Under the pieces are notes generated by a model that saw only the letters and a program-made list of their open reading frames with translations, did no database searches and was not told where the DNA came from. DNA of 64,000 bases from Spirosoma terrae. Lineage in GTDB: Bacteria > Bacteroidota > Bacteroidia > Cytophagales > Spirosomataceae. The stretch spans positions 496,001 to 560,000 of the forward strand of contig NZ_JAAFZH010000002.1 of assembly GCF_010435915.1 (NCBI RefSeq), given 5' to 3'. The first letter of the stretch is position 1. Each line of letters begins with the position of its first letter. A program made the position numbers and the translations under genes. Of the stretch, positions 26,733 through 36,588 are shown one piece after another.

Positions 26733-29300
26733 TTAGTTTCCGACTCTGCTTAGGGCGATAACCAGACCGATCACCGAAAGTAGTGAAGAGATCGTACCGG
26801 CGGTTGAGCTAAGAATCTGCTGTGGCGTTAAAGGAGTTGAAGTCTTCTTAGGTACGATCACTTCAGATCCAGGTTCGATCCGTGGATACACATTGAAGAA
26901 CATAAACTTCCGTGTCCGGTCTACAGAACCATTGGCATACACGACAAACGATTTTCTCCGCTGTGATTTAGAGGTAAAACCACCCGACTGAGAAATATAG
27001 TCCTGGAATGTCTGGCCCGTGCGGAATTTCACGGTTGTTGGTAACAGAACCTCTCCCTGAATACGTACTGTTTCCAGTAATTTTGGAATACGCAGAATAT
27101 CGCCTTCCTGAACGAGAATATCCTCCGTAGAGCCGGGTCTCGCAATAATTTTCTTGAGGTTAATGCCAATTGATTCAGGTTTGTCGGCGCTTAATGTTTC
27201 GGCTTCAACAACGGCTTTTCCGGTAGATGTCGCTTCCGCCAGGTCATCAACTGACTTCTGGCGTCGTTCCAATTCGTCCGGACTTAGTTTGACGCGCCGA
27301 ATCAATGTAGCGCCTTCTACGTAAGCCTGGGGGGTTAAGCCACCGGCCAGACCAATCAGGTCAGAAACCTTCTGGTCTTTGCTACGTATTGGGTAAGCAC
27401 CTGGCACAATAACTTCGCCCTCTACATTGGCGTAGGTTTGCACCAGATAGTTGGGCGATTTGCGCACAATAACCTGATCGAAAGGCTCCAGCACGAATTT
27501 GTTCTGATCATTGCCGATTGATAGATCGCGATTCACATTGAAGCGGAATGTTTCGGCTATTTGGGCCGATGCCGACCGGGGGTCAACATCGCGTTTCCGA
27601 CGAACCACTTCAACCAGCGATGCAGCTGCCGACTCTTTCATGCCGCCCGCTTTCAATAAAGCATCTTCCAGCGTCATATTGGCCAAATACGGAATACCTT
27701 CTACCGGTTTATTCACTTCGCCCTGAACCGAAATAGCGGCTTGTTCTACCAGGTCAAAACGAGACGTAATAATAATCTGATCTTCACGCTGAAGTGGTAC
27801 GTCGGGATCAGTACCGGCCAGAATATTACCCAGATTGACGGTAATATTTTCCATGGCCAAGTCTTCCCGGGTACGAACAATATTAACTCGTCCCTGGAAG
27901 GCGTCACCCATCAGCCCTTCAGCCGACTTGACAAGTTGGGTCAGTGTTTTATTTTGATCCAGTGAATACTGACCAGGGCGGTAAACAGCTCCCTCAATGG
28001 TTACCTGGTTTTCGAAACGATCCAGCAATTGCTCTACTGTTGCTACGTCGCCATCCTGCATGACAAACGTTTTAAATTCAGGAGCCGTAACATCCATTAC
28101 TTTTATTTCCCGATCCGTTAAGCGAGTAACTTTTACGCGGCCTTTATAGGCGTTAGCGGCAAAATCACCGGCGTAAAACAGCAGACGGTCAAACGTTTCG
28201 CCAGGCAACATCTCGAAAATGTTGTTACGTTTTACGGTTCCAATGATTTCGACACGACTGATATAGGTCGTAAACCGGATGTTGTCGTTGTCCTGTAGGC
28301 GGAAATCGTTACGTTGGGTGCCATTCAGGAGATAATCATACAAGTCCAGTGTGGCAGCTACTTTGTTGTTACGTATCAACTGAACCTTCCGGTACGAACC
28401 CAGTTCGTTGGGGCCACCAGCCAGATAAATAGCATTCAGAACGGTCGATAGAGACGACATCGTATAGGTGCCAGGGCGTATGGCATCACCGGTTACCGTA
28501 ACTCGAATGCTACGTATATTGCCGAGCGATACCTCCAAAAATGTATTGACCGGGCCGTACGAGGAATTGCGGAGGCCGACAAATTTTGTGGCTAACCGTT
28601 GAACAATCCGGGCTTTGGCCTGTTCAACGGTCAAGCCCAGAAGTGACACCGGGCCTATACCGGTTTGATTGGCAAAGTAAATGGAGCCTTCCGGCGAAAC
28701 GGTCTGACTGAAATCAGCCTCTGAGTAGCCAAACAGTCGAATATTTAGCTGATCACCTGGCCCGATAATGTAATTTCGGGGCGTAGCAATATTGTTATTG
28801 GGCTGAGAAATTCCCTTATTGTTTGGATCATTGAAGATTGCGTAGCCAAATATTTTTCTCAGCTTCTCTTCTTTTTCGGCCAGTCGGGCTTTTTCGTAGC
28901 CATCTTCAATAACGGCTGTGCCTGATTTTGGCGTGCCCGTTGTGTCAATTTCCGATAACTCTCCATTAACCGTTCTGCCGTTAGGATTGGCATTTATGGT
29001 GGATTGAGAGTTGGTTCGTCCGGGGACCGTAGAGCCAGACTGCGTTGCCTGTATTTGCTGACGAACGTTGGCGGGTAAGTTATTGACATTAACACCAGCG
29101 GGTAATGCCGCGCCTTTAGCGGCTCCTGATGTAGAGGTACCTGCCGGTGTAGCGGCAGGAGCAACCTGAGCCTGAGTTGTAAATGAGCTCAGACCTAAAC
29201 AAATTACCGCCAGGCTGGCACCCATCTGGTGTGTGAAATGGCGCGAAATTCCTTTAAAATATTTTAACACGAAGTGGTGATTATTTCGGTTTTTTTGCAT
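26733..29300 (-). CDS. SLBB-domain polysaccharide export protein (Wza-like)
   Basis: 855 residues, much longer than E. coli Wza (about 380). A signal-peptide-like segment around residues 28-45 (ASLAVICLGLSSFTTQAQ) precedes a low-complexity Ala/Thr/Gly/Asn linker. The poly-export domain starts near residue 174 with YIIGPGDQLNIRLFGYSE. About six SLBB units follow, each marked by a VxGEVxxPGxY-type line: RVTVTGDAIRPGTYTM, TIEGAVYRPGQYSL, SVQGEVNKPVEGIP, NVEGEVIVPGAYPI, RIQGEVLLPTTVKF. A C-terminal hydrophobic segment lies at ~835-850. Predicted to form the outer-membrane export portal, long enough to span the periplasm. First gene of the polysaccharide operon. Confidence 0.9.
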   Translation of the reverse strand: MQKNRNNHHFVLKYFKGISRHFTHQMGASLAVICLGLSSFTTQAQVAPAATPAGTSTSGAAKGAALPAGVNVNNLPANVRQQIQATQSGSTVPGRTNSQSTINANPNGRTVNGELSEIDTTGTPKSGTAVIEDGYEKARLAEKEEKLRKIFGYAIFNDPNNKGISQPNNNIATPRNYIIGPGDQLNIRLFGYSEADFSQTVSPEGSIYFANQTGIGPVSLLGLTVEQAKARIVQRLATKFVGLRNSSYGPVNTFLEVSLGNIRSIRVTVTGDAIRPGTYTMSSLSTVLNAIYLAGGPNELGSYRKVQLIRNNKVAATLDLYDYLLNGTQRNDFRLQDNDNIRFTTYISRVEIIGTVKRNNIFEMLPGETFDRLLFYAGDFAANAYKGRVKVTRLTDREIKVMDVTAPEFKTFVMQDGDVATVEQLLDRFENQVTIEGAVYRPGQYSLDQNKTLTQLVKSAEGLMGDAFQGRVNIVRTREDLAMENITVNLGNILAGTDPDVPLQREDQIIITSRFDLVEQAAISVQGEVNKPVEGIPYLANMTLEDALLKAGGMKESAAASLVEVVRRKRDVDPRSASAQIAETFRFNVNRDLSIGNDQNKFVLEPFDQVIVRKSPNYLVQTYANVEGEVIVPGAYPIRSKDQKVSDLIGLAGGLTPQAYVEGATLIRRVKLSPDELERRQKSVDDLAEATSTGKAVVEAETLSADKPESIGINLKKIIARPGSTEDILVQEGDILRIPKLLETVRIQGEVLLPTTVKFRTGQTFQDYISQSGGFTSKSQRRKSFVVYANGSVDRTRKFMFFNVYPRIEPGSEVIVPKKTSTPLTPQQILSSTAGTISSLLSVIGLVIALSRVGN

Positions 29301-29550
29301 ATTTTTAAGAAGTCGAATACTACTGGCTGACGATGTATGTGGGCTTTTAGGAAACGATATAATCGATTGCGTAGTACGTTTCTTAGTTTAGCCAGCAAAG
29401 TAAATGAACTTTTGCCGGATTATGAAGATTTCTTACTATGCGGAAATTTTTCCTGACGAACTTCGTATAGGTATAATTTTTCTAATGTCTTAGTTAGGGC
29501 CTCGGTTAAAAAAACCGATTGTCCGGATTTAAATTACTGATCAACCGTCT

Positions 29551-31449
29551 ATGGCAGAACAGGCAAATCAGCCCGTACAGTACAACGAAGATAGTATTCG
29601 CTCCCTTGACTGGCGCGAACATATCCGCTTAAGACCGGGTATGTATATTGGCAAACTCGGTGACGGATCGGCCGCCGATGATGGTATCTACGTTCTTATT
29701 AAGGAAACCATCGATAACTGTATCGACGAGCACGTAATGGGTTTTGGGAAAAATATTGATGTACGTGTTACGGATCATCGGGTTGAAGTTCGCGACTATG
29801 GCCGTGGTATTCCACTCGGGAAAGTGGTCGAAGTCGTATCCAAAATTAATACCGGTGGAAAATATGACTCCGGTGCTTTCCAGAAATCGGTCGGTCTGAA
29901 TGGCGTTGGTACTAAAGCCGTTAACGCGTTGTCGACCTATTTTCGCGTGCAGGCGTTCCGGGAAGGCCGTACCGTCTGGGCGGAATTCGAACGGGGAGAA
30001 CTCAAAAACCAGGGCGAAGAAACAACCAATGAACGGAATGGTACGTTGATTTGCTTTGAGCCCGACGATAGTGTTTTTAAGCATTTTCATTTCATTCCGC
30101 AGTTTCTGGAAAATATGATCTGGAATTACTGCTACCTGAATGCTGGCTTAACCATTACGTTCAACCGCCAGAAATACGTATCGCAAAATGGTCTGCTCGA
30201 TTTGCTTCGGGACAAGACCAAAAAAGATGAAGAGTCGTTACGATATCCAATCATTCATCTCAAAGGACACGATCTGGAAGTAGCCATGACGCACGGCAAC
30301 CAGTATGGTGAAGAATATTATTCCTTCGTCAATGGGCAGTATACTACGCAGGGCGGTACTCATCTTCAGGCTTTGCGCGAAGCCGTTGTAGAAACGATCC
30401 GTAAACATTTCGATAAGAACTATGAAGTAGCCGACGTACGGGCGTCCATCATAGCCGCAATCAGCATTCGCGTTCAGGAGCCGGTTTTTGAATCGCAGAC
30501 CAAAACAAAGCTTGGTTCTCTTAACATGTCGCCGGAGCCGAATGCGCAGTCGGTGAACTCGTTCGTTAAAGATTTCGTCAAAGAACGGCTGGACGATTTT
30601 CTGCACATGAATCCGGCCGTGCGCGATGCGCTAAAGAAACGTATCGAGCAATCGGAACGTGAGCGGAAAGAACTCGCCGGTATTAAAAAACTGGCCAACG
30701 ATCGTGCCAAAAAAGCGAGCCTTCATAACAAAAAACTTCGCGACTGCCGAAATCATTTGCCCGATCCGAAAGCTGAGGATCGCTACCAGACTACGCTTTT
30801 TATTACGGAAGGGGATTCGGCCAGCGGATCAATTACGAAGTCACGTAACGTTCAGACTCAGGCCGTGTTTAGTTTGCGGGGAAAGCCACTAAACTGCTTT
30901 GGACTAACCAAGAAGGTAGTTTACGAAAATGAAGAGTTTAACCTGCTTCAGCACGCCCTCGATATTGAAGATGGTCTGGATGGACTACGCTATAACCGGA
31001 TCGTTATTGCGACGGATGCCGATGTCGACGGTATGCACATTCGTCTGCTGATGCTGACGTTTTTTCTGCAATTTTTCCCCGATCTGGTCCGTAACGGCCA
31101 TCTGTATATTCTGGAAACTCCGCTCTTCCGGGTGCGAAATCCAAAAAACCATAAAGAAACCACGTATTGCTACTCTGATGAAGAAAAGCTGGGAGCTATC
31201 GACCGTCTGACTAAAGGCGGTAAAAAGGTGGAAATAACCCGATTTAAAGGGTTGGGTGAGATTTCTCCGGAAGAATTCGGCTTGTTCATCGGCGAAAATA
31301 TGCGCCTGGAACCCGTGATTATGGAGAAAGAAACATCCGTTTCTAAGCTGCTTGGCTACTACATGGGTAAAAACACACCAGATCGTCAGCGCTTTATTAT
31401 CGATAATCTGCGCATTGAAAAAGATATTGACGAGGCTGCGTTAGTGTAA
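29551..31449 (+). CDS. parE: DNA topoisomerase IV subunit B
   Basis: 632 residues. [28 protein letters not shown] (ATP-binding Glu/Asn), [19 protein letters not shown] and [15 protein letters not shown] form the GHKL ATPase. The Toprim domain has [31 protein letters not shown], and [13 protein letters not shown]. Removes supercoils and unlinks daughter chromosomes with ParC, which is not in the window. Length (632) is nearer ParE than GyrB, and the sequence lacks the 170-residue GyrB insertion. Divergent from the export gene with 250 bases between. Confidence 0.9.
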   Translation: MAEQANQPVQYNEDSIRSLDWREHIRLRPGMYIGKLGDGSAADDGIYVLIKETIDNCIDEHVMGFGKNIDVRVTDHRVEVRDYGRGIPLGKVVEVVSKINTGGKYDSGAFQKSVGLNGVGTKAVNALSTYFRVQAFREGRTVWAEFERGELKNQGEETTNERNGTLICFEPDDSVFKHFHFIPQFLENMIWNYCYLNAGLTITFNRQKYVSQNGLLDLLRDKTKKDEESLRYPIIHLKGHDLEVAMTHGNQYGEEYYSFVNGQYTTQGGTHLQALREAVVETIRKHFDKNYEVADVRASIIAAISIRVQEPVFESQTKTKLGSLNMSPEPNAQSVNSFVKDFVKERLDDFLHMNPAVRDALKKRIEQSERERKELAGIKKLANDRAKKASLHNKKLRDCRNHLPDPKAEDRYQTTLFITEGDSASGSITKSRNVQTQAVFSLRGKPLNCFGLTKKVVYENEEFNLLQHALDIEDGLDGLRYNRIVIATDADVDGMHIRLLMLTFFLQFFPDLVRNGHLYILETPLFRVRNPKNHKETTYCYSDEEKLGAIDRLTKGGKKVEITRFKGLGEISPEEFGLFIGENMRLEPVIMEKETSVSKLLGYYMGKNTPDRQRFIIDNLRIEKDIDEAALV

Positions 31450-31463
31450 ATTTTAGGTTTTCG

Positions 31464-31543
31464 GTCTTTGAGTTCTCAGTTTTCAGTGGGTCATTTGTAA
31501 GCCAGTATTCACGGTGACCTGCCGAAAACTGAAACTGAAGACT
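31464..31543. repeat. Intercistronic palindrome, family C
   Basis: An imperfect inverted repeat: the left arm 31464-31492 (GTCTTTGAGTTCTCAGTTTT and on) pairs with the right arm 31515-31543, whose complement runs AGTCTTCAGTTTCAGTTTTC, with a short loop and a few bulges. It fills the gap between parE and pheA, starting 14 bases after the parE stop and ending 7 bases before the pheA start. It could be an RNA hairpin that separates expression of the two genes. Unrelated in sequence to the other palindromes here, but similarly placed. Confidence 0.65.
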
Positions 31544-31550
31544 TTTTACA

Positions 31551-32624
31551 ATGACTCTCGAATCCCTACGTAGTGAAATCGACTCGCTCGACGACCAACT
31601 CCTGACGTTATTAAATCAGCGAATGGAGCTTGTGCGTAAAGTAGGTGAGCTGAAACGCTCAACCAACGCCGTTATCTATCGACCCGAACGCGAAAAGCAA
31701 ATCATTGACCGCTTACACAACCAGAATAATGGGTTAATGAATCGGGCGGCCATCGAAGCAATTTTTCTGGAAATCTTTGCGGTATCTCGTAATCTGGAAT
31801 TACCCGAGCGGGTTGCCTTTTTAGGGCCTGAAGGAAGTTTTACGCATCAGGCCGCCGAGAGTCGGTTTGGTGCTATGAGTAATTACGTGGCTCTGCCAAC
31901 GATTCGGTCGGTGTTTGAGAGCGTTGAAACGGGCCGGGTTCGGTTCGGGGTAATACCAATCGAAAATAACCAGGAAGGTATTGTGGAAGAGGCTATCGAT
32001 CTCTTGCTGGAGAAAGACCTGTCGATAGCTGCTGAGGTGAAGATTCCGGTCCACTTTACGTTTGCTACCCAAAGCGAAAATCTGGCCGATATCACACATA
32101 TCTATTCGAAGGATATTGCTTTTCGACAATGTAGTCGGTTTCTGAGTGATTCGTTTGACGGGTTGCAGGCTGAGATGGTGCCGGTCGAATCGACATCAAA
32201 AGCTGCTAAGCTGGCCGCTCAGCACCCCCATACAGCCGCTATCTGCTCCCATATTGCCGCCAAATTATTCGATGTGCCCATCCTGTTCGACAATATCGAA
32301 GACAGTGATCTGAACCGCACGCGATTTCTGATTCTGGCAAAAGACTTTAAAAACCAACCCAGCGGAAACGACAAAACGTCAATTATCGCCAAACTGGCCA
32401 ATACGGAGTCGCCGGGGGTATTGGCTAAATTCCTGCAGGAGTTTGATGCGCAGAACATCAATTTGACCAAAATTGAGAGCCGCCCACTACGCGATGGCGC
32501 TACGTTCCGCTACTGGTTTTTGATTGAATGCGAAGGCCATGTCAATGAACCGCATTTACAGGAGATTCTTAAAAAGCACGGTGCCGAAGTGAAAGTATTG
32601 GGTAGCTACGTGCAGGTGGAGTAA
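31551..32624 (+). CDS. pheA: Bifunctional chorismate mutase / prephenate dehydratase
   Basis: 357 residues. Residues 1-85 are an AroQ-type chorismate mutase (LRSEIDSLDDQLLTLLNQRM; RKVGELKR). The prephenate dehydratase domain (~95-270) starts VAFLGPEGSFTHQAAESRFG and contains the substrate motif NRTRFLIL. An ACT domain (~285-357) with TKIESRPLRDGATFRYWF holds the Phe-binding ESRP motif, implying feedback inhibition by phenylalanine. Converts chorismate to phenylpyruvate. Follows parE in the same direction. Confidence 0.95.
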   Translation: MTLESLRSEIDSLDDQLLTLLNQRMELVRKVGELKRSTNAVIYRPEREKQIIDRLHNQNNGLMNRAAIEAIFLEIFAVSRNLELPERVAFLGPEGSFTHQAAESRFGAMSNYVALPTIRSVFESVETGRVRFGVIPIENNQEGIVEEAIDLLLEKDLSIAAEVKIPVHFTFATQSENLADITHIYSKDIAFRQCSRFLSDSFDGLQAEMVPVESTSKAAKLAAQHPHTAAICSHIAAKLFDVPILFDNIEDSDLNRTRFLILAKDFKNQPSGNDKTSIIAKLANTESPGVLAKFLQEFDAQNINLTKIESRPLRDGATFRYWFLIECEGHVNEPHLQEILKKHGAEVKVLGSYVQVE

Positions 32625-32666
32625 CTATAGCCTTGTATTTACTGTTCTCCTAAAAATCGTGCATCT

Positions 32667-33377
32667 ATGGAAGCGAACACACAATCTGAAGGACCAGATA
32701 AATTAGATCGAATTGTTGAAGCCCGAATGAAGTTAAAGCGTCGGTTCGAAGAGAAGATGGCGCAAACTCCATCGATGGTCGATGAGAAACCTCGGGGTTC
32801 TGGTCCGCCAAATCGTCATGGTATGCCAACGGTTCCTGTTGGGCAGACCGTTACAACCAAATGGCCAGTGCTGGATCTGGGCTATCAGCCGAGTATTCCG
32901 CTCGATAAATGGCAGCTACATATCGATGGTGAAGTAAACCATCCAGTACGTTTAAAGTGGGAAGACCTGATGGCATTGCCGCAGGTGGAAGACACAAGCG
33001 ATTTTCACTGTGTTACTACGTGGTCCCGTTTAAATGTTCCTTGGGTTGGTGTACGCTTCATGGATTTGGCTGCTTTGGTTGATCCAAAGGGGAGTGCAAC
33101 ACATATTATGTGTTACGGCTATGATGGCTATTCAACGAACGTATCGCTCGAAGAAGCCCTGAAACCCGACGTATTACTGGTGCATACGGCCGACGGAGAG
33201 CCATTAACTCGTGAACATGGCGGCCCGTTACGTATGATAACTCCACAACTATACGCCTGGAAAGGCTCGAAGTGGATCAAACGAATTGAATTTCTGACAA
33301 AAAATCAACTTGGTTTTTGGGAGGAGAGAGGGTACTCGAATACGGCCTACCCCTGGCGTAATGATCGCTATTCATAA
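32667..33377 (+). CDS. Sulfite oxidase-like molybdopterin oxidoreductase
   Basis: 236 residues. The fold is that of the sulfite oxidase/MsrP molybdopterin family: LDKWQLHIDGEVNHPVRLKWEDLMALP, then the Cys that would ligate molybdenum in DFHCVTTWSRLNVPWVGV (near residue 115), then DVLLVHTADGEPLTREHGGPLRMI and AWKGSKWIKRIEF. The first 40 residues are charged and no Tat signal is seen, so the enzyme may be cytoplasmic, unlike the exported MsrP. No partner redox protein lies beside it, so the substrate is unknown. Confidence 0.88.
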   Translation: MEANTQSEGPDKLDRIVEARMKLKRRFEEKMAQTPSMVDEKPRGSGPPNRHGMPTVPVGQTVTTKWPVLDLGYQPSIPLDKWQLHIDGEVNHPVRLKWEDLMALPQVEDTSDFHCVTTWSRLNVPWVGVRFMDLAALVDPKGSATHIMCYGYDGYSTNVSLEEALKPDVLLVHTADGEPLTREHGGPLRMITPQLYAWKGSKWIKRIEFLTKNQLGFWEERGYSNTAYPWRNDRYS

Positions 33378-33381
33378 AAAA

Positions 33382-33457
33382 GCATCCAGCCGTTATCGAC
33401 TGGATGCCTGTTGATAAAGACGAGCTGCAACGTAACAGTTGCGGCTCGTTTCTTTTT
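33382..33457. terminator. Two hairpins between convergent genes, second with U-run
   Basis: The first hairpin has GCATCCAG (33382-33389) paired with CTGGATGC (33400-33407). The second has ACGAGCTGCAAC (33420-33431) paired with GTTGCGGCTCGT (33438-33449) and is followed by TTTCTTTTT, the classic intrinsic terminator form. It ends the plus-strand oxidoreductase and, in the opposite direction, lies at the 3' end of the SIS-domain gene. Confidence 0.8.
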
Positions 33458-34013
33458 AAGACTCAATGAAGCCGTAGCAGAGCATGTGGCAGATCGTCAT
33501 CTGTGCATCTTCAACTCGCCCGTAGTGTTCATCCTGCACAATAATCACTTCGTCGGCAACGGAGGCCAGACGACCACCTTTACCGCCAACGAGCGCTATC
33601 GTGGTTAAGCCATGATCTTTGGCCCACTGAACAGCTTTCACTACGTTCGGGGAGTTTCCGCTAACGCTGAGCGTTAATACCAGATCGCCGGGTTGTGCGT
33701 AGTTGTGTAATTGCTGTACGTACACGTCTTCATACGCATAATCATTGCCCAGCGCGGTTATCCAGGAAATACTTTCGTTCAGCGACATACAACGAAAACG
33801 CTTTCCCATCCGATCCGATGCACTTTTGCCAAGATCCGTAATAAAGTGTGATACGTTCGACGCACTACCTCCATTACCGAAGGCAAATAGCTGACGATCT
33901 TCCTGCCAGCACGTTTTGATCAGGTTAATAATGTATTCAACCTGATCGATAGGGATGGCATCATAGGCGGCTTTCTGCCGTTCCAGATACGCTTCAAAAT
34001 AGGCCTTATTCAT
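33456..34013 (-). CDS. SIS-domain isomerase (GmhA-like)
   Basis: 185 residues. LFAFGNGGSASNVSHFITDLGKSA and LVLTLSVSGNSPNVVKAV are the paired SIS-domain sugar-phosphate-binding loops of phosphoheptose isomerases. HYGRVEDAQMTICHMLCY near the C-terminus contains His and Glu residues placed as in GmhA. It likely interconverts sedoheptulose 7-phosphate and D-glycero-D-manno-heptose 7-phosphate, which would fit the heptosyltransferase-like gene at 14101, but a general SIS function cannot be excluded. It follows purL on the same strand with a 15-base gap. Confidence 0.75.
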   Translation of the reverse strand: MNKAYFEAYLERQKAAYDAIPIDQVEYIINLIKTCWQEDRQLFAFGNGGSASNVSHFITDLGKSASDRMGKRFRCMSLNESISWITALGNDYAYEDVYVQQLHNYAQPGDLVLTLSVSGNSPNVVKAVQWAKDHGLTTIALVGGKGGRLASVADEVIIVQDEHYGRVEDAQMTICHMLCYGFIES

Positions 34014-34028
34014 AGGGAAATAAGTTGA

Positions 34029-36257
34029 TCAGGCCATAATTTTACCCAACGCATTGTCATATAATGCGTGCGATTCGGAAAGAGTCAGGATACTCGCATT
34101 ATCGATGACAAACGAATCGGCCGTAACGGTTCCTAAAAAGCGGAATGGTAGAATCGTATCTTCCAGATAGGCTTCGAATTGTTTCTGGTGTTCGGGCAAA
34201 ACCGTTACAACAACCCGGCTCTGGCTTTCGCCAAAGAGGAAGGCATCGGCCCGGTACCGATCGTCCGTCAGGATCTGGAAACCTTTGTTGCCAGCCATAG
34301 CTGACTCGGCCAACGTAACAAACAAACCACCGTCCGACAGATCGTGGGCTGAATTGAGCCAGCCATTACGGATCGATGTTTTGATCGCTTCCTGAACGCG
34401 CCATTCCGAATCAAAGTCGAAGAATGGAGCAGGAGAAGCCTTAATGCCACGGAACGAATAGAGATATTCAGAAGACGCGATATCATTCGTCGATTGGCCA
34501 ACCAGATAAATCAGATCGTCTTCATTCTTGAAATCGAGTGTCATCCGGTGAGCTGGGTCTTCCATCAGTCCCAGCATACCGATCGTTGGGGTTGGGAAAA
34601 CCGGACCATCATCGGAACTCTGGTTGTAGAAGCTCACATTACCACCCGTAACCGGCGTGCTGAACCGACGGCAGGCTTCGCCCATGCCCTGAACGGCTTC
34701 CACAAACTGCCAGTATACTTCCGGTACGTATGGATTACCGAAGTTCAGGTTATTGGTTACGGCCAAGGGTTCGCCACCGGTACAAACAATGTTACGGCAG
34801 GCTTCAGCCACGGCAATCATAGCTCCCTGGCGTGGGTTTGCATTAACGTAGCGGCTGTTACAATCGACGGTAATCACAATCGACTTATCCGTGCCTTTTA
34901 CCCGTACTACGGCTGCATCGGAGGGAGCGTTTGTGCTGCGGTTGGCGGTTCCAACCATCGAATCGTACTGCTCGTAAATCCACTTGCGGGAGCAAATGTT
35001 CGGATGAGAAAGCAGATGCGTAGCTACTTCTTTAATCTCTTCTTTTTCGATATCATCGACATCGGATGCATCGAATTTGGCAAATTCCTGAATGTAGGCT
35101 GGTTCGCTGTATTCGCGGTGATATTGTGGAGCGCCACCACCTAATACAAGGTCATAAGCTGGAACATCGGCTACCAGTTCGCCGTAGCGATAGAAGTGAA
35201 GACGCTGGGTATCGGTTACTTCGCCAATTTGTGCGCAGTTCAGATCCCACTTATCAAAAATGGCCTGAATAACATCTTCTTTACCTTTCTCAATCACAAC
35301 CAGCATACGCTCCTGCGATTCAGAGAGTAAAATCTCGAAAGGAGCCATATTAGGCTGACGGGTTGGCACCTTATCAAGGTCGATAATCATACCGTGTTCG
35401 CCCTTGGCACTCATTTCGGACGTAGAGCAGATAATGCCGGCAGCGCCCATGTCCTGAATACCAATAACGTAACCCGTAGCAATAATTTCGAGGGTTGCTT
35501 CCAGCAGTAGCTTCTCCATGAATGGGTCGCCAACCTGTACGGCAGGCAACTTGTCGGTAGAAGCGGCTGAGATATCTTCCGATGCAAACGTAGCGCCGTG
35601 AATACCGTCTTTGCCCGTTGCTGATCCAACAATAAATACAGGGTTACCAACGCCGTAGGAAGTGGCTTTAGCTACTTTATTCACTTCTACAATGCCCGCC
35701 GAGAACGCATTGACGAGCGGATTGGTATTGTAGCACTCATCGAAATAAACTTCACCACCAACAGTAGGAATTCCGAATGCATTACCGTAATCGCCAATTC
35801 CTTTGACTACTCCACGTAGCAACCGCTTCGTTTTGGCCAGTTCCAGACTACCGAAACGTAGTGAGTTTAACTGCGCAATGGGGCGGGCTCCCATGGTAAA
35901 GATATCGCGGTTGATACCACCTACACCCGTTGCGGCTCCCTGATAAGGTTCCAGAGCGGATGGGTGGTTATGCGATTCAATTTTGAACGAGCAGGCCAGA
36001 CCACCGCCGATATCGACCAGTCCGGCGTTTTCTTCTCCCGCTTTAGCGAGCATTCGATCCGAATCGCGCGGCAGGGTTTTCAGCCAGACAATTGAGTTCT
36101 TGTAGGAACAATGTTCTGACCACATTACGGAGAAAATACTTAACTCAGTAAAATTTGGCCGACGACCCAGAATTTGGTTGATGCGATCAAACTCGTCAGG
36201 TAGTAATCCTAACTTACGGGCTGTTTCGAGCGTGGGGAGTGATTCAGTAGCGTCCAT
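34029..36257 (-). CDS. purL: Phosphoribosylformylglycinamidine synthase subunit PurL
   Basis: 742 residues, the small PurL class that works with separate PurS and Pur[59 protein letters not shown], and the nucleotide region [12 protein letters not shown] and [12 protein letters not shown] are diagnostic blocks of both halves. Uses ATP and glutamine-derived ammonia to convert FGAR to FGAM in purine synthesis. No other pur gene is adjacent. Confidence 0.97.
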   Translation of the reverse strand: MDATESLPTLETARKLGLLPDEFDRINQILGRRPNFTELSIFSVMWSEHCSYKNSIVWLKTLPRDSDRMLAKAGEENAGLVDIGGGLACSFKIESHNHPSALEPYQGAATGVGGINRDIFTMGARPIAQLNSLRFGSLELAKTKRLLRGVVKGIGDYGNAFGIPTVGGEVYFDECYNTNPLVNAFSAGIVEVNKVAKATSYGVGNPVFIVGSATGKDGIHGATFASEDISAASTDKLPAVQVGDPFMEKLLLEATLEIIATGYVIGIQDMGAAGIICSTSEMSAKGEHGMIIDLDKVPTRQPNMAPFEILLSESQERMLVVIEKGKEDVIQAIFDKWDLNCAQIGEVTDTQRLHFYRYGELVADVPAYDLVLGGGAPQYHREYSEPAYIQEFAKFDASDVDDIEKEEIKEVATHLLSHPNICSRKWIYEQYDSMVGTANRSTNAPSDAAVVRVKGTDKSIVITVDCNSRYVNANPRQGAMIAVAEACRNIVCTGGEPLAVTNNLNFGNPYVPEVYWQFVEAVQGMGEACRRFSTPVTGGNVSFYNQSSDDGPVFPTPTIGMLGLMEDPAHRMTLDFKNEDDLIYLVGQSTNDIASSEYLYSFRGIKASPAPFFDFDSEWRVQEAIKTSIRNGWLNSAHDLSDGGLFVTLAESAMAGNKGFQILTDDRYRADAFLFGESQSRVVVTVLPEHQKQFEAYLEDTILPFRFLGTVTADSFVIDNASILTLSESHALYDNALGKIMA

Positions 36258-36395
36258 TTTGGCGAAAAAGCGAAAAAATAACAGAGCTGGTGACTATCAG
36301 TGGATTAGATGTTTCGAACAACTCGTCTGTTCTTTCGCTCATTGAAATGATTGCCCAAAATTACGTTTTTTTAGCGGAAAATGGCTGTGGGAGGG

Positions 36396-36425
36396 TTGAC
36401 AAATCTCAAAACGCTCGTATATTTG
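36396..36425 (+). promoter_or_regulatory. Bacteroidota-type promoter of tRNA-Ser
   Basis: TTGACA (36396-36401) and TATATTTG (36418-36425, a perfect TAnnTTTG box) are 16 bases apart. The tRNA 5' end is 10 bases further. The position fits transcription starting just ahead of the tRNA. Confidence 0.75.
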
Positions 36426-36434
36426 CACCCAGAA

Positions 36435-36519
36435 AGAGAGATGGCAGAGTGGTCGATTGCGTCGGTCTTGAAAACCGAAGACTGTAACAGGTCCGGGGGT
36501 TCGAATCCCTCTCTCTCTG
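36435..36519 (+). tRNA. tRNA-Ser (anticodon TGA)
   Basis: An 85-nt class II cloverleaf. Acceptor arms AGAGAGA (36435-36441) and TCTCTCT (36512-36518) pair fully. The anticodon stem TCGGT/ACCGA (36462-36466, 36474-36478) holds loop CTTGAAA with anticodon TGA (36469-36471). A long variable arm lies between the anticodon and T arms, as expected for serine, and the T arm is GGGGG/CCCTC with loop TTCGAAT. Discriminator G at 36519. CCA is not encoded. Confidence 0.96.
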
Positions 36520-36546
36520 CGAAAGCAAATTACTAGCTTACTGGTT

Positions 36547-36588
36547 AACAAAAAATGCCCCAGCTTTATAGTTGGGGCATTTTTTGTT
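36547..36588 (+). terminator. Intrinsic terminator after tRNA-Ser
   Basis: AACAAAAAATGCCCCAGC (36547-36564) pairs with GTTGGGGCATTTTTTGTT (36571-36588) with one mismatch. The A-run and T-run at the two ends make it usable in both directions. Confidence 0.88.

Noticed and set aside
1-29300. Polysaccharide locus as a recent genomic island
   Set aside because: No integrase, tRNA junction or flanking direct repeat is visible, and motif usage (CTACGT) is the same as in the rest of the window.
34494-35144. Plus-strand frame of 216 residues opposite purL
   Set aside because: Antisense to highly conserved PurL blocks; no domain of its own.
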